Source: Pachyseris speciosa (taxonomy: Eukaryota > Cnidaria > Anthozoa > Scleractinia > Pachyseridae). From it: a DNA stretch of 64,000 bases. Every line of letters begins with the position of its first letter. The stretch's first letter is position 1. The DNA is taken from the NCBI GenBank assembly GCA_016490735.1, contig JAEMWC010001213.1, forward strand, positions 159,691 through 223,690, given 5' to 3'. Shown here piece by piece: positions 18,640 to 31,337 of this stretch. Position numbers and translations under genes: made by a program. The notes under the pieces are model-generated. The model made no database searches, was not told the DNA's origin, and saw nothing but the letters and a program-made list of their open reading frames with translations.

Positions 18640-21600
18640 ATATCGATATACTTGCGATGACTGAGACATGACTTCGTCCTAGCACTGTTGACTCTGTGGA
18701 AGTTGGTACCTTATGTCCTACAGGATACAGAGTGATGCATATATCAAGATCTCATTCTGCTGATGGTGGAGTTGGAATCATATTTAAAAACAGCATTCGC
18801 ATTAACACTACTCTTACGGATCAATTTCACTCCTTTGAATTAATGGATTTTCACCTGAGCTTTGTGCGTTGTATAAGAATTCTGCTTGTTTATCGACCCC
18901 CTAGCTTATCAACATCGCTGTTTTTGGAAGAGTTCTCTAAACTCTTGGAATATGTTATGGCGGATCAGCGACAGAAGCGACTGTTAATTGTTGGAGATTT
19001 TAATATCTATGTCGACAATCCTAATGACACTACTGCTAGGCAATTCCTGGACTTACTGGACTCCTTCAATCTTGTACAGCATGTCAGCGAGAAAACGCAT
19101 GCTAATGGACACACTCTTGATTTGGTAATATCTAATGCAATGGATCATTTTGTTAATGACGTTAAAATAACTGATCCTGTTATCTCTGATCATTTGGCTG
19201 TTCACTCAACTATACACCTGGAAAAGCCCAGATTCGAAAAGAAGGTTGTCTCTTCTCGAAAGTTAAAGGGTATCGATATCACTTCTTTTCGAAGTGATAT
19301 TGAAGGTTCTGTTCTACTCCAAAATGAGGATGATCTTCATGCAGCTGCGAATAACTACGATGAAGTCTTACGATCACTACTGGACAAGCATGCTCCTGTG
19401 AAAGAACGAGTTGTCACTGTTCGACCATCTGCGCCCTGGTATACAGCTGAAGTTACTACTGAGAAACGGAAACGCAGACAATTTGAACGTAAATGGCGAG
19501 CATCTGAACTCCCATCTGACCGTGTGCAGTATGTGCACCTATGTAGTGTTGTGAACAATCTGATCAAGTCTCTTAAGTCACGGTACTATTCGTCTATTAT
19601 TAAAGAAAACTCTGGAAATCAAAAAGTTTTGTTTAAAACTGTTCAAAAGCTACTTCAAAAGCCAACTGTTAACTATTACCCACCCTCTGAGAACAACCGT
19701 ATGCTAGCTAATGAATTTGCAACCTTTTTTACTACTAAGATTGCTACACTATATAACGATCTTCTTGTTAGAAAGAATGCGCTTATTGTTGCGGACAAAT
19801 ATTTTATTGATGAGACACCGACTATGTCTTCGACTAAATTTTCATCTTTTACCGAGATGAAGCTTGACGACATCCGGGAACTGGCTGCAACACTGCTTTC
19901 GAAGTCCTGTGTCTTGGACCATTACCATCTTCTGTTATTAAACAATGTACTGACCTGTTGCTGCCTACTATTACTAACATTGTCAACCTCTCTCTTCGTG
20001 AAGGCTGCGTCCCTACGTGTCTCAAATCTGCAGTATTATCACCTTTGCTCAAGAAACCAGATGCGGACTTTTTACAATTCAAGAACTTTAGACCCATCTC
20101 GAATTTGAAGGCGCTATCGAAGATTATTGAGAAAAGTGTTGCTCACCAGCTAAACTATTACCTGACGAATAACAACCTACACGAGACCTTTCAGTCAGCT
20201 TATAAAGTACATCATTCTACTGAAACTATTATGGTGAAGGTACAAGATGATATTCTTCATGCAATCGACAGCAATAGGGCTGTTGTTCTACTTATGTTAG
20301 ATTTATCTGCTGCTTTTGATACTGTGTCCCATGAAATACTACTGAATAGGTTGTCTCAACGTTATGGCATTACAGGTTCCGTACAAGAATGGTTTGCATC
20401 TTACCTATCGTCTCGCTCACAATTTGTTCAGATTGAACGTTCAAGATCGTCTTTACGTGAACTTAATTGTGCTGTACCGCAGGGATCAGTTCTTGGACCT
20501 CTGTTATACGTTTTATATACCTCACCAGTGGGTGATATTATAAAGAGACACAATCTTACATATCATCTCTACGCTGATGATACTCAGCTTTATGTGTCAT
20601 TTAAATTGGGGAGCGATGATTTTCTCGCTTCAGCAAAATCTAGTATTGAAACATGCGTTCAGGAAATCAATGATTGGATGATTTTTAATAGTCTTAAGCT
20701 AAATGAGGAAAAAACTGAACTGCATGCTTCTACTCAGTTCACGCTATCGGCCCAGTCCCTCTTTGGAATTTGTTCGTGTTGGGGATGAAACTATTCGGCT
20801 GTCCTCTTCTGTTCGTAATCTTGGAGTGATATTTAATCCTAGTGATGATATGGAAGATCACGTTAAAAAGATATGCAAGTCATGCCATTTTCATCTAACT
20901 AATATTGGGAAGATAAGGTCATATTTGGATCGGGAATCTACTGAAGCAATTATTCATGCTTTCGTGACTACCAACTTGGATTATTGTAATGCGATTCTGT
21001 ATGGTCTACCTAAGTTTCTCCAAAACCGCCTACAGTTAGTTCAGAACAGGGCAGCGCGTATTGTAACATTCACCAAGAAGCATGAACATATAACACCCAG
21101 CTTAATAGACTTACATTGGTTGCCGGTTGAATACCGTATTAGGTATAAAATTTTATTGTTAATGTATAAGGCTATTAATGGTTTCTCCCCAAGTTATATA
21201 TCCAATTTACTCAGTTTTTGTAACAGTTCTTACTCTTTGCGTTCTTGCTCGAATAAGTTATTTCATGTTCCGAGATCTAAACTAAAGTCCTATGGCGACA
21301 GACGATTTTCCATTGCAGGCCCTAAATTATGGAACAGCATACCAGCTTTTTTAAGGAATGCTATTTCTTTGAATTCCTTTAAAAAACAATTACAATTAAA
21401 GACCTATTTATTTTACCAGGCTTTTCCTTAATTTGTAAATAGATTTTTTTCCCACACTTATATATGAATTTTATACATATGTAGATATATTTATGCGTTT
21501 TAGACATTTATTTTTTATTCTTGTTATTATTAGTTCTACATTCACATCCCTATTGTTGTAATTTTTTAAAATTGTATCTCAATGCATTTTAGTAATATTG

Positions 21601-21668
21601 TAAAGCGCCTAGAACAGGTAGTGATATAGGCGCTATAGAAATAAAGTTTATTATTATTATTATTATTT
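18640..21668 (+). mobile_element. Second LINE (L2/CR1-like), 5'-truncated and frameshifted
   Basis: 18,696-19,885 encodes an endonuclease lacking its start (LLIVGDFNIYVDN, THANGHTLDLVIS, ISDHLAVHS). RT in the next frame has NFRPISNLKALSKIIEK, AYKVHHSTETI, LMLDLSAAFDTVSHE, VPQGSVLGPLLYVLY and YADDTQLYV. A third frame, from about 20,735 to 21,431, carries NLGVIF, NRAARIVT, LHWLPVEYRI and GPKLWNSIP. Frame changes lie near 19,885 and 20,735. The 3' end has a GCGCC/GGCGC stem (21,605-21,633), AATAAA and a (TTA)n tail (21,648-21,668), typical of L2-type elements. Confidence 0.9.
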
Positions 21669-23228
21669 AGTATGTATACAAGCAACATAATTGGATAAAA
21701 TAAAAATGCCATTATAAAGTGAACTTACATGTGCCTTTTGCACAGACTGGTAGTTGATGAAATAATGATTGATTTTTTTGATAGCTGAAAGTGTCAAGGC
21801 ATTATTAAGTTCATTGACTTACATGTAATGAGTTCATGAATGCTAGAAAATGTTGTGTTGCGTTAATTGCATAATACAGTTTTTGGAGAGTGATGGATTT
21901 TGCGAAGCACAATTACATTGAAGTGTTCTGAATTCTGGTTTTCCATTTTTCTGGCTTTTTGTTATTATATTTCGCAAACATATCTCCATTAAAAATACTA
22001 AGCCAGAAACACAAAGAAACACATTGTCTATTTTTGAATGCAGGCTGATGAATTTTATTTGCTGGTCTGGCAATCATGTCATGTCTGATGACACTTATGT
22101 AAATGCAAATTCAACTTGTTACCAACAGAGCAAAAAATACGCTGGACAGAATGTAGCCCTTGTTCAAGAAAAGAACAAAAGCAAAAGAAAATAACTTCTT
22201 TAATTATTAGCTTTATTTGTCATCCCTGATTTTTACCATTATTTTATTATAACTAGAATAGCTTACTGATTTCAAACATTGCACCACAGCTTTGCCAAAC
22301 TTGAACAATTTTTTTTACTATAAGTTTAGGTTGACTTCATAATAACATTTGAAACCATGTCTTTCTACTGTTATGCAGCAGCACATCTATTGTGATACAT
22401 GTGCATAACAGTTAACACAACCTGGTTAATTAACATCATGCTGATGCTGTCATAAACTCATTACATGAATTATACATAAAGTTAAAAGGCTGCACCACTG
22501 ATCAGTATTTTATTTGTGAAATGTTTCAGAATTAAATTAGACATACGAGACAAGGCTGTGCTAAAACTGACCAAACCTGGTATGTGACCAGCACAATATA
22601 TATATATAGCCCTCACACACTTCAACATCATTTTTCCCTGAAGTCTCTCTAACAAATGGTTTAGTAAGGCACTAAAAAGACAAGGAACATTTAAATATGT
22701 TTAAAAAAATTGAAACTTGGGAAGCAGGAAGAACCCATTATTGGATTGGCATAGCCTTGCTGAAATTAGGCGGAAAGGTGAGAGAACCTGTGTCTTAGTT
22801 GTTCACACCAAGACACAAGCCAGTAAACTCAGGTCACTGTGTTTTTTCATGTATATTCTGAAGAAACAAAACTGAACATTGTTGATTTCCCATCAGTTTA
22901 AAGTAACGTTTTAGTTCTAAAAATGATCACCTTGGAGTGCTATAGTGGGAAAAAACACACACACAAACAAACACACACACACACACACACACACACAACT
23001 ACAGCCTCTACGTCATTTAATAATTATCAATTTAAGTCTCAAATCCTTCTAGACGAGCACAGATGCTCTACTAATTGGGGATACAGTAAATCAAATGAAC
23101 TCTAGCTCTACATGAACTCAAATCAAATGAGCAGAGCAGAGAACCAACACACTCAGCCCACTTATGACGTCGAGTCCAGCAATCACAATCAACTCAGCCC
23201 CAAAGGAAAGGATTAATCATAATTAATA
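21669..23228. other. Non-coding interval
   Basis: AT-rich; no gene recognised. Holds a (CA)n microsatellite at 22,955-22,997. Confidence 0.5.
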
Positions 23229-23582
23229 CTATAGGATCAAACGAGCCGTGTCAACAACAAGTGCTTGTACTGTACTCTTTCCTAGCCTGACATTGCTGCA
23301 ATCCACGAAGACTTCAGGATGACCAAAAAGCAAACAACATTCCCTGGCATTTTTAAGTATGGTAACCTTTTTATTACCTTCTTCAACAACGCTTTGAATA
23401 ATGCACACATCTAAAAGTCCTTCTAACTTCTCCAGTTGATCTCTCATCGATGCGTTGAGAGGGAAAAAATTGACCACGGAGGTTCGCCGCCTTACCGGAG
23501 GTGATGAAACATTGCTGGCAATACTTGATAAATCAGTGATTTCCCGAATCCCGTTTGAAGTACGACCAGAACATTCTTCTTT
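23229..23582 (-). CDS. Unrecognised terminal coding exon (118 codons with stop)
   Basis: The minus frame is open from a plausible acceptor (GCATAG at 23583-23588) to TAG 23229-23231, in phase 0. The sequence looks genuinely coding: RRRTSVVNFFPLNASMRDQL then EKLEGLLDVCIIQSVVEEG, a leucine-rich NARECCLLFGHPEVF and an LGKSTVQALVVDTARL end. I know no matching family. It may be the last exon of a host gene or a transposon gene carried in the 18-kb element. Upstream exons on the minus strand were not found. Confidence 0.4.
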   Translation of the reverse strand, partial: KEECSGRTSNGIREITDLSSIASNVSSPPVRRRTSVVNFFPLNASMRDQLEKLEGLLDVCIIQSVVEEGNKKVTILKNARECCLLFGHPEVFVDCSNVRLGKSTVQALVVDTARLIL

Positions 23583-23734
23583 CTATGCAAACTGCTCGTA
23601 TGGCATCATGTTGCTCTCTTTTCAACTCCTTTTACCCCAGTTTTTCTAACGAAAAGTCGATCGCCTTATGAAAAAGACTCCATTTTGGTCAAGACCGTGA
23701 AACTGGAACTCCAAAAATCTTGGAGTCTGAAAAT

Positions 23735-23935
23735 GGATTATTCCAGAGTTCGGTTGGTACGTGGTGTTTCACGTAATGTAATTATCATTTAGAGGTTTGA
23801 TATGGCCGAGTAGAATTGCTCTACCTATCAGAACACTACATGACAATTTAATTAAAGACACCACGTACCAACGCAGAGTTCCGTGTCTTGGCGTTGGCCA
23901 AAAGACACGTGGGCTCTGGGAACGAGATTGGTCGA
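23735..23935. repeat. Dispersed repeat, copy B, split by a MITE
   Basis: Inverted copy of 14,583-14,670: GGATTATTCCAGAGTTC...CCGTGTCTTGGCGTTGGCC...GGGCTCTGGGAACGAG. The MITE at 23,752-23,873 interrupts it, and copy A shows the empty site. Confidence 0.65.
23752..23873. mobile_element. hAT-like MITE, 122 bp, 8-bp target duplication
   Basis: Ends GGTTGGTACGTGGTGT and ACACCACGTACCAACG are inverted repeats (15 of 16). The 8-bp CAGAGTTC occurs on both sides (23744-23751, 23874-23881). Copy A of the host repeat lacks the insert. An 8-bp duplication is characteristic of the hAT superfamily. Confidence 0.82.
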
Positions 23936-24067
23936 GAATGAGCGACAACAAAACAGGGCTGAAAAACGACAGCGCATGTGCATTGACCTGCGGCGAAAAA
24001 CGCAGGCTCGGGCGCGCGCTTATTCAAAATGCCCAGCTTTTCGTGGGAGAAAACACCCTGGCTTTAA

Positions 24068-25057
24068 CCCATTGGCACCCGTGCCGGCCAAAACCGGCCG
24101 TAAAAAACTCCCATGCTTCAAAACATTTCAACTTTCTCAATCGCAGGAATATTGCCTTAACTATTAGTTGTGAGCGCGAAATGGAGTGGCCTTTAAATTT
24201 GGATATCCAATAAACGCAAGAAAAGTAGCGATTTTTACCAAATATGGCCTTTTGAGTTTGGACAAGAACGAAACTGACCGTTTTTAACGTCAAAGAGAAA
24301 CGACAAAAATGCCCCTTTTTGCCTTCATGTTTTTTAAGGAAATCATCGTCTAACTTCAACCATCATAACGAAATTCAGTCCTTGTTCTAGCTTAGAAATG
24401 ACTGTTTTTGTTCATATTCTTCTCCCGAGCGTAGATACAGCCTTTTGTTCCAGTGCATTCGGGCCTTTCCGCCATTTTCAACATCTAGACCACATTGCAT
24501 GCTGCGAAATGACGAGAATTTTTGACAGTACCCGTTCCTTCTCCCAATTCTTTCACATATAAACTACAGCCACTCCGACCTACTGCCAAAAATTCCTGCT
24601 TGTGGTCATCTTCAGTACTCAGAAATTCCAAAATAAGTGGCGGTAGGTCGAAAAATTTATCAATAGTCGAGTTCCAAAGGTACTAAGTGTTCGACCGGCC
24701 AAATTCCTAGGTCGTCGAGTATAAACAAGCCAAATTCAACAACAAAGTACATCACCTTGCTCGATTCTTTGAGAAAGTGGACTCTTAGCTACCGTCACGC
24801 TTAATGATGCTCATCAGGCAGCCGCTAAAGATGAAAAATGGCTGTGAATTTAGCAGAAATCGCAAGCACACCTAACTTAGGCCATTGTTGTCGCTTCACG
24901 GATAAAAAATAGCTACTTTCAGAAACCTTGAGCCTCCAGTGGCTTAGGACAGCACCACTTTTCCCTGGTAGTTCAAATAAAGAGTCACGAATTGCTATTC
25001 ATCGTTTATAGGTGGAAAATCACTCCGAAAATGTAAAAACAGGTGGTAGTCAATGGG
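24068..25057. mobile_element. TTAA-flanked non-autonomous element, about 990 bp
   Basis: TTAA at 24064-24067 and 25058-25061. The inner ends CCCATTGGC and GTCAATGGG are inverted repeats with one mismatch. Short CCC-starting TIRs and TTAA targets suggest a piggyBac-type (or Kolobok) element. No transposase ORF. Confidence 0.55.
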
Positions 25058-25422
25058 TTAAAGTGAAAAGATAAGGATACCCTTTAAAAGATAAGAATTT
25101 AATTTGAATTTTCCTGGAGGAAAAGAAATTTTCTCAGAAATTTAGAGGGTGTAGGAATTATGTAAAAATTGTTTTCTCGTGGAAAAGGGTCCCCGCGCGG
25201 ACTTGTTTCGAAAGTTGCGACAAATTGCTTTCAGGGTTGTGTTGGCTTCTTCTCGCACATTTCTCGTCGGTTTATGGAAATTGTTGGTTTTCTGGGAAAA
25301 CAAGAAACGCTCAAGAAGTCTGCTTTGGCGAAATAAGCCCCTTACCACCAGATTGGCTAGAGCAACAACCATGCCAGCAGAAACTCAAACGTGCGTGAGG
25401 CATCGGCGATTGATCGAGGGAC

Positions 25423-26865
25423 TAGCCTCCCACGCAGTCGTTTTTAGGGGACCACAGGCTTCCCAAGCTCAAAATTCGACTCTGCATCAGCTTGTTTATA
25501 TAGAGAATTGTATGGGAAAGTCGCCTGTTTGTAAAAAAAGTGTGTAAATAACTATCTAATCAGAAATAAAGTTTTCCTACCTCAAATGTGTCGCGTACTT
25601 GTCTCTTGTGCCGATTTTGAAGCCATTCTGACGCCGTTTAGTGAATTTTTTCGAAATCGTTGTCTCTCCTTCTAAAAGAAGTAGAAGGCAGACCACTCTA
25701 TCGATCGCATCAATCGCTGGCCAGACGTCACTCCACAAATCGCTCTCTCCTCGAAAGGAAAAGTCCCGAATCGCGATAAAACCAACAGTTCCATAAAGCC
25801 CAATAAATTTCACTCCATCTACATGTGTTTCGGCGGTCAAAAGACTCGTGAAGAACGAAAAATTTGGCTTGAAGTTCGCCTCTTCGGCTTTCCTGAGATT
25901 CTTGTGACCGACCTCGCGACAACGGCCGTTAACGCAAGGTCAAGTAGCTGGTTTCTGATTGGTCCATTTGAATTAAGTCACGTGCTGACAACACGACCCT
26001 CCACAGGAGGGAAAGGTACATTTTGTCGCGAATCAAGTGTCACGCTAGGGCTGCAGCTGGTTTGTAACCGTGACAGAGTTCACAACTATCAAGCAAATTT
26101 AGAACGATAAGATTAGATTTTCAGCATAAGATAGTTATCGTTCTAAATTTGCTTGATAGTTGTGAACTCTGTCACGGTTACAAACCAGCTGCAGCCCTAG
26201 CGTGACACTTGATTCGCGACAAAATGTACCTTTCCCTCCTGTGGAGGGTCGTGTTGTCAGCACGTGACTTAATTCAAATGGACCAATCAGAAACCAGCTA
26301 CTTGACCTTGCGTTAACGGCCGTTGTCCCGAGGTCGGTCACAAGAATCTCAGGAAAGCCGAAGAGGCGAACTTCAAGCCAAATTTTTCGTTCTTCACGAG
26401 TCTTTTGACCGCCGAAACACATGTAGATGGAGTGAAATTTATTGGGCTTTATGGAACTGTTGGTTTTATCGCGATTCGGGACTTTTCCTTTCGAGGAGAG
26501 AGCGATTTGTGGAGTGACGTCTGGCCAGCGATTGATGCGATCGATAGAGTGGTCTGCCTTCTACTTCTTTTAGAAGGAGAGACAACGATTTCGAAAAACT
26601 TCACTAAACGGCGTCAGAATGGCTTCAAAATCGGCACAAGAGACAAGTACGCGACACATTTGAGGAAGGAAAACTTTATTTCTGATTAGATAGTTATTTA
26701 CACACTTTTTTTACAAACCGGCGACTTTCCCATACAATTCTCTATGTAAACAAGCTGATGCAGAGTCGAATTTTGAGCTTGGGAAGCCTGTGAGGGGACT
26801 CGTATTTCACCTCCTGGGGAGGAGGTGAAATACGACTCCCCTAAAAACGACTGCGTGGGAGGCTA
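25423..26865. mobile_element. MULE-like foldback element with 9-bp target duplication
   Basis: Almost the whole element is an inverted repeat centred at 26,122.5: for example 25,823-26,110 mirrors 26,135-26,422 without indels and with only a few base changes. Ends are TAGCCTCCCACGCAGTCG and its complement. TCGAGGGAC occurs at 25414-25422 and 26866-26874, a perfect 9-bp target duplication as made by Mutator-like elements. The right arm has about 43 extra bases near 26,798-26,842, themselves a palindrome (GTATTTCACCTCCT/AGGAGGTGAAATAC). ORFs in the arms are mirror images and probably spurious. Confidence 0.88.
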
Positions 26866-26874
26866 TCGAGGGAC

Positions 26875-29800
26875 AGGACAATCACTGTTCGTCGCCTCTA
26901 CTTGACAGGCACACAAAAAAAACCTTCCAGTCATTCCAGTTCGACTTTATGCTGTATTGGATAATATGGGGAGAGAAAGCAGAACTATCGACCAGGCTGC
27001 AAGTGGTGTCACGCGCGTAAACTGAACGACTCTATTATTTGAAACAAGTTGAAAACAATTCTACCGTGCACAGAAGAAAACGCAAGAAGGTAAGCGTTAA
27101 ATCCTATCACGTTGTTATTCCTTTCAGTCACCGTACGTTGTAATAGCATTCTTTTCTGTTATTTTGTATACAAAAAAATGATGAAAGGAAGACCCACCAG
27201 AACGAAATAGTGGTCGATGTGAACAAGCTGTACAGACAAGAGGCAGAAAAAAGCAGTCACCTTTAAACTAGCCTGACCGAGATGAAAGAACAGTCAACAG
27301 ACATGCAAGGTTATTGCATCTCATCCACTTTTACTTTTCATTTTTCAAATTTAATAAATAACGTTTTTTTTTTTTTCTAGAATCAACAATCGACAAACTA
27401 GTGAAATCTTTTTGAATTCCCCTGTATAAACCTTCAACAAACAACTCCATAGCAGAAATTATACATCCCAGATGAAAATGTCCACCAAAAAAATATAGTC
27501 CCGGGCTTTTCCACAAATTGCTCAACTGTATTGCTGGAAGTAACTTATCAAAGAAAAGAAGAGCTTCAAGATCAGAAAGTGGTCTCTCTACTTCACATCA
27601 TTGCATACATATGTAATTTAAAAATTCGGAAATTATTAATACTTTTTTTTCAGAATTTACACACTGTTGGTAATTGCAGTAACACTGCAAACAAACTTGT
27701 GATTTTCCATATCGGGTTTCAAAAGACATCTTTACTGCAAAAGGAGAGTGGCTTGTTTGCAGCCAACTGTGACATATCCCTGCAGGGTATTATCCGCTGG
27801 CCAGGTTCTAGGTTTCTGCACAACATCCAGGACAGTACAGCAGTTAAAAGGAAACTTAAGTAAAGGACATAAAGAACATGTATCTCAACATCTGCAGAGA
27901 GCAAATGAGGCCAGTCTGCTGCCATTTCACAATGATTCACTACACTGGGTATAAACATACACCAAACTTCACTGACACTTTACTGGTGTAAATATCACCA
28001 CAGGAGTGATTAACCAGCACCTCATACACCCTATGGACATACGAAATAACATATTTTGTTTTGCCCAGAGATGAATGCAAGTTAAACACTACTGACTTCT
28101 GTTGCATATGCCTAAATGATGTGTGTTGAAATTTAAAATGAATTTCAGGTCAAATTAATTTCAAATTATTTTGATTTGTAGTTTCCTGTTTCAGTTTTAT
28201 GAGTATAAAACACAAATCCAACTAATTTGAGATAATTTTGATCTGTAAATAATTTTGTAACCTAAACAGGAGCAAAAAACTACTTGTTTCTCCCCACACT
28301 AATAAAAATACAAGTTCCAACTTAACTGTTCTGACTTATTGTTTTACTGTTGTTCTCTCCCTGCAGTTGACATGTTTTATTGTTCTCATGTTGGATGACT
28401 TCCACAACATACATAAACTCCACATACCGACAAACCTGAATAAAACAAAATTAATGTTGTCCACATGTGCACCTGCTTAGCAGACATACACCACACAATC
28501 AGAGAAGTACCTTCTGCACTCTTATTCTCATAGTCACTTACAGATGAGTATCTCTGAATAAAGATGGCCATGAACAAATCTGCCTTGGTGGCATCAATAT
28601 CACCTCTATTAAAGATGCAATGACCACCTTCTTAGTACACATGCAAAACCAGTTTCTGGACCAATCACCATACATGAAAAATATTGACCCGGGTCGAAGA
28701 CTATAGGCAGCACTATGGGAACTAAGGTTAATCTAAATGTGTCATACTTTTTAACAGCAACCCATCATCAGAATAAAATCAATACATGTTCATTGCACAT
28801 CTCTGTTCAGATGGTGGCAATTGTCAAAAATTATGAAAAGATTAAAACTCACAGCTTATATCAAAATAAAACATTACAAACCAGTCAGCCAGAAAACAAC
28901 AACAAAATGACAGAATGGAATGAGATTTAGACAGACTCCTCTCTTTTACTAATGACATATTTAAAGAGGCAGTTGACTGTTTTTTTCTCCCGGTGTTTTT
29001 GTAGTGTGCAGAGCTGTGCTCTCGCAGCTCCTGGGTGCCACAGGTTACTAGCTTTGGTCTTCAGGCAATGAGAAAAATTCAGAGTTCAGGAGTGGGAGCC
29101 CCTGTAAGATTTCTTAGAGCATAGCCTTGGTGCTATTCTATATCTCTTTCTTACAGCTGTAGATTTACACAAACCTATTTTATTTGCTATTCAGATCAAT
29201 CATCAGAACACGTTATGACATTAGAGAGATGTCTATTGATTGATGAATTTGAACAAGATTTGAAAAGCATGGACAACTATAAAATAGTCTTAGAACATGT
29301 ACCATACTCAACAAATATCCACAACTACAAGAATACACCAAGAACTTCATTCTGCCACTACCTGTAGACTGGCCTGGATGGTACTATCCTCAAAAGTTAA
29401 TAGCAAATGGCTGGAATTCAAGTATCAGTATTATACCAGAACAAGGGCCATTTCATGTGTGCCCAAATGCAAACGAAGATGTTGTTTACCATTTAAATTT
29501 TTATTTTTTGAGAAACTATATTCAAGTGTCTTATGTGGAATTTCAGCAACAAATCCCAAACCTCTCAGAACATCTCTACATATCACTGCGGCATTTCTCG
29601 TTTCGCAGCTAATATGATCTAAAGAACTAGAAAAGTTTGCTATGTGTAAAGAACATGAATTTGTTACTATACTGTGCTCCTCCTTGAACATGTTATCCCC
29701 CTGGTGTTTTTTTGTTTTTTGTTTTTTTTTTGGTTCTTTCCCCACAAGTGTTTTACCAGTACAACATTTTTAGAACTGGGGACATGCAACTCTAAGAGAG

Positions 29801-30840
29801 AGTAACTGCCGAAATGGCGATTATTTTTATAACTATGCTGGAGAAGATGCCATTATGATAAATCAACATTGTTCTTCCTAAGCGACTGTGTGTACCAGAG
29901 CAATCACCTTCCACAATATTGCTCCAAAAAGGCCAGTCTCCTGAAGGTGATTACTGAGAAAAAAGTGGAAGTGTGGCATTCTGTGTTACAATTTTTAGAA
30001 CACCAGAAAGTTTGAAATGGCCCAGGAGGTTGAAGAGACAGCCAAATCAATTGCATCATCAGGATTTCACAGTAACTTTATTGAGTCTTTTTTCTCACTC
30101 TACTGCCATGGCCAATGTAAGCCAAACTTGTAGCTGATTGCAGGATAAAGAGAGGTTTTACTTGATCTGTTCCACAGCATTTCACAGAACTGTGGCAAAT
30201 CATACCAGGTAACAACCCTAAAAAGAAAAACATGATTTAAATTTTTAACTGCTGATATTCTGCATTTAAAAACACAACCAATACATGCACGTATCCAATT
30301 CAGGACATATTAGAATTCCATGACCTTAATCCCATTTTCAGATGCACTGCTGTTAACTGTAAATTGTTGAAGCTCTTTTAATACTGTCAAGCACAACCCA
30401 TTTTGAAATGCAAATATTATGGTACATCCAAAAATATGCCCCTCCAAAATTAAGTTCCCCATAAAATAAGCAGCAAAAAGGCATTTTTAACATATATAAA
30501 AGACTAGGGCTCTATTTGGGTTATGAATGTTTGTGTACATCTTTAATTGACAAGCCAACAAAGATTCCAATGGCAACAAACATACAGACAACACATTATT
30601 TATTTTAGGCAGCAACACTGTTGTGTTCATTTCTACTTCAAGTGGTATTTCCCTTTTGGGCAGTCATTTACATGGGAATTCTGGTGCTTCTGTTGCGTTT
30701 CCTGAATACCAGCACTCATTTAAACTCCTCTTCTTGGTTCATGAGTGTGAAAATTTTCCAGTACTTTCTTTGAACAGTTACAAGTAAATGTAAAATGCCA
30801 TTACAGGGGAAAATGGAAGGGCATTTTCCAGTTAAGAGTA
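26875..30840. other. Long interval without a recognisable gene
   Basis: Only short ORFs. A minus ORF at 27,331-27,525 and a minus ORF at 29,431-29,745 look mildly protein-like but have no motif I recognise and no convincing splice structure. They may be remnants of captured genes in the 18-kb element. Confidence 0.4.
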
Positions 30841-30844
30841 TTAA

Positions 30845-31337
30845 CGAGGGTCCCCCAGGGGTTTTTGGGGAACAAGGGAACACCGGAAATTTGGCAATGG
30901 GAACACGGGAACAAAGCAAAAAAATCGTAGGGAACAAGGGAACATCAAATAGGTTAGGGAACAGGGGAACAAACGCAAAAAATTACAAGGCCCTACGTTG
31001 TTTACATAAACGTGGGGGTGATAGAAGATTTTCTGCTGTTTTCTGATTTCTTTAGCAAGTTTTTGTTGCCATCTTTCGTGTCTATTATGATTTGTTTTAA
31101 TTTTTGTTACGAAATACTTTCACAAAGTCAAGTCATTAGTCAGTCTGTAGACCTTCAATCAGTTATTTTGTTTTGTTCAGATTGGTTAATTAGGACGTAT
31201 ATGCAAAGAATAAGAGATAAAATTTAATCTTGAAAGGGTAATAAGGGAACAAGGTGTAATTTTGGACGGGAACAAGGGAACAGAGTTAACATTTTGAAGG
31301 GAACACGGGAACACAGACCCCCCCTGGGGGACCCTCG
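30845..31337. mobile_element. TTAA-flanked element with GGGAACA repeats, 493 bp
   Basis: TTAA at 30841-30844 and 31338-31341. Termini CGAGGGTCCCCCAGGGG and CCCCTGGGGGACCCTCG are perfect inverted repeats. Inside, GGGAACAAGGGAACA-type doublets occur four times near the left end (30,877-30,972) and about twice near the right (31,268-31,313), all in the same direction. A non-autonomous piggyBac/Kolobok-type element is likely. Confidence 0.75.

Noticed and set aside
25823..26689. Mirror-image ORFs of 95 and 87-94 aa in the foldback arms
   Set aside because: They exist in both arms because the arms are inverted copies. They overlap each other in several frames and show no motif.
26875..30840. Multi-exon host gene on the minus strand
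   Set aside because: Several minus ORFs look mildly protein-like, but I could not link them by in-phase GT-AG introns or by any known domain.
30795..31046. 83-aa plus ORF rich in Gly, Asn and Thr
   Set aside because: It reads through the GGGAACA repeats of a TTAA-flanked element; repeat translation, not a gene.
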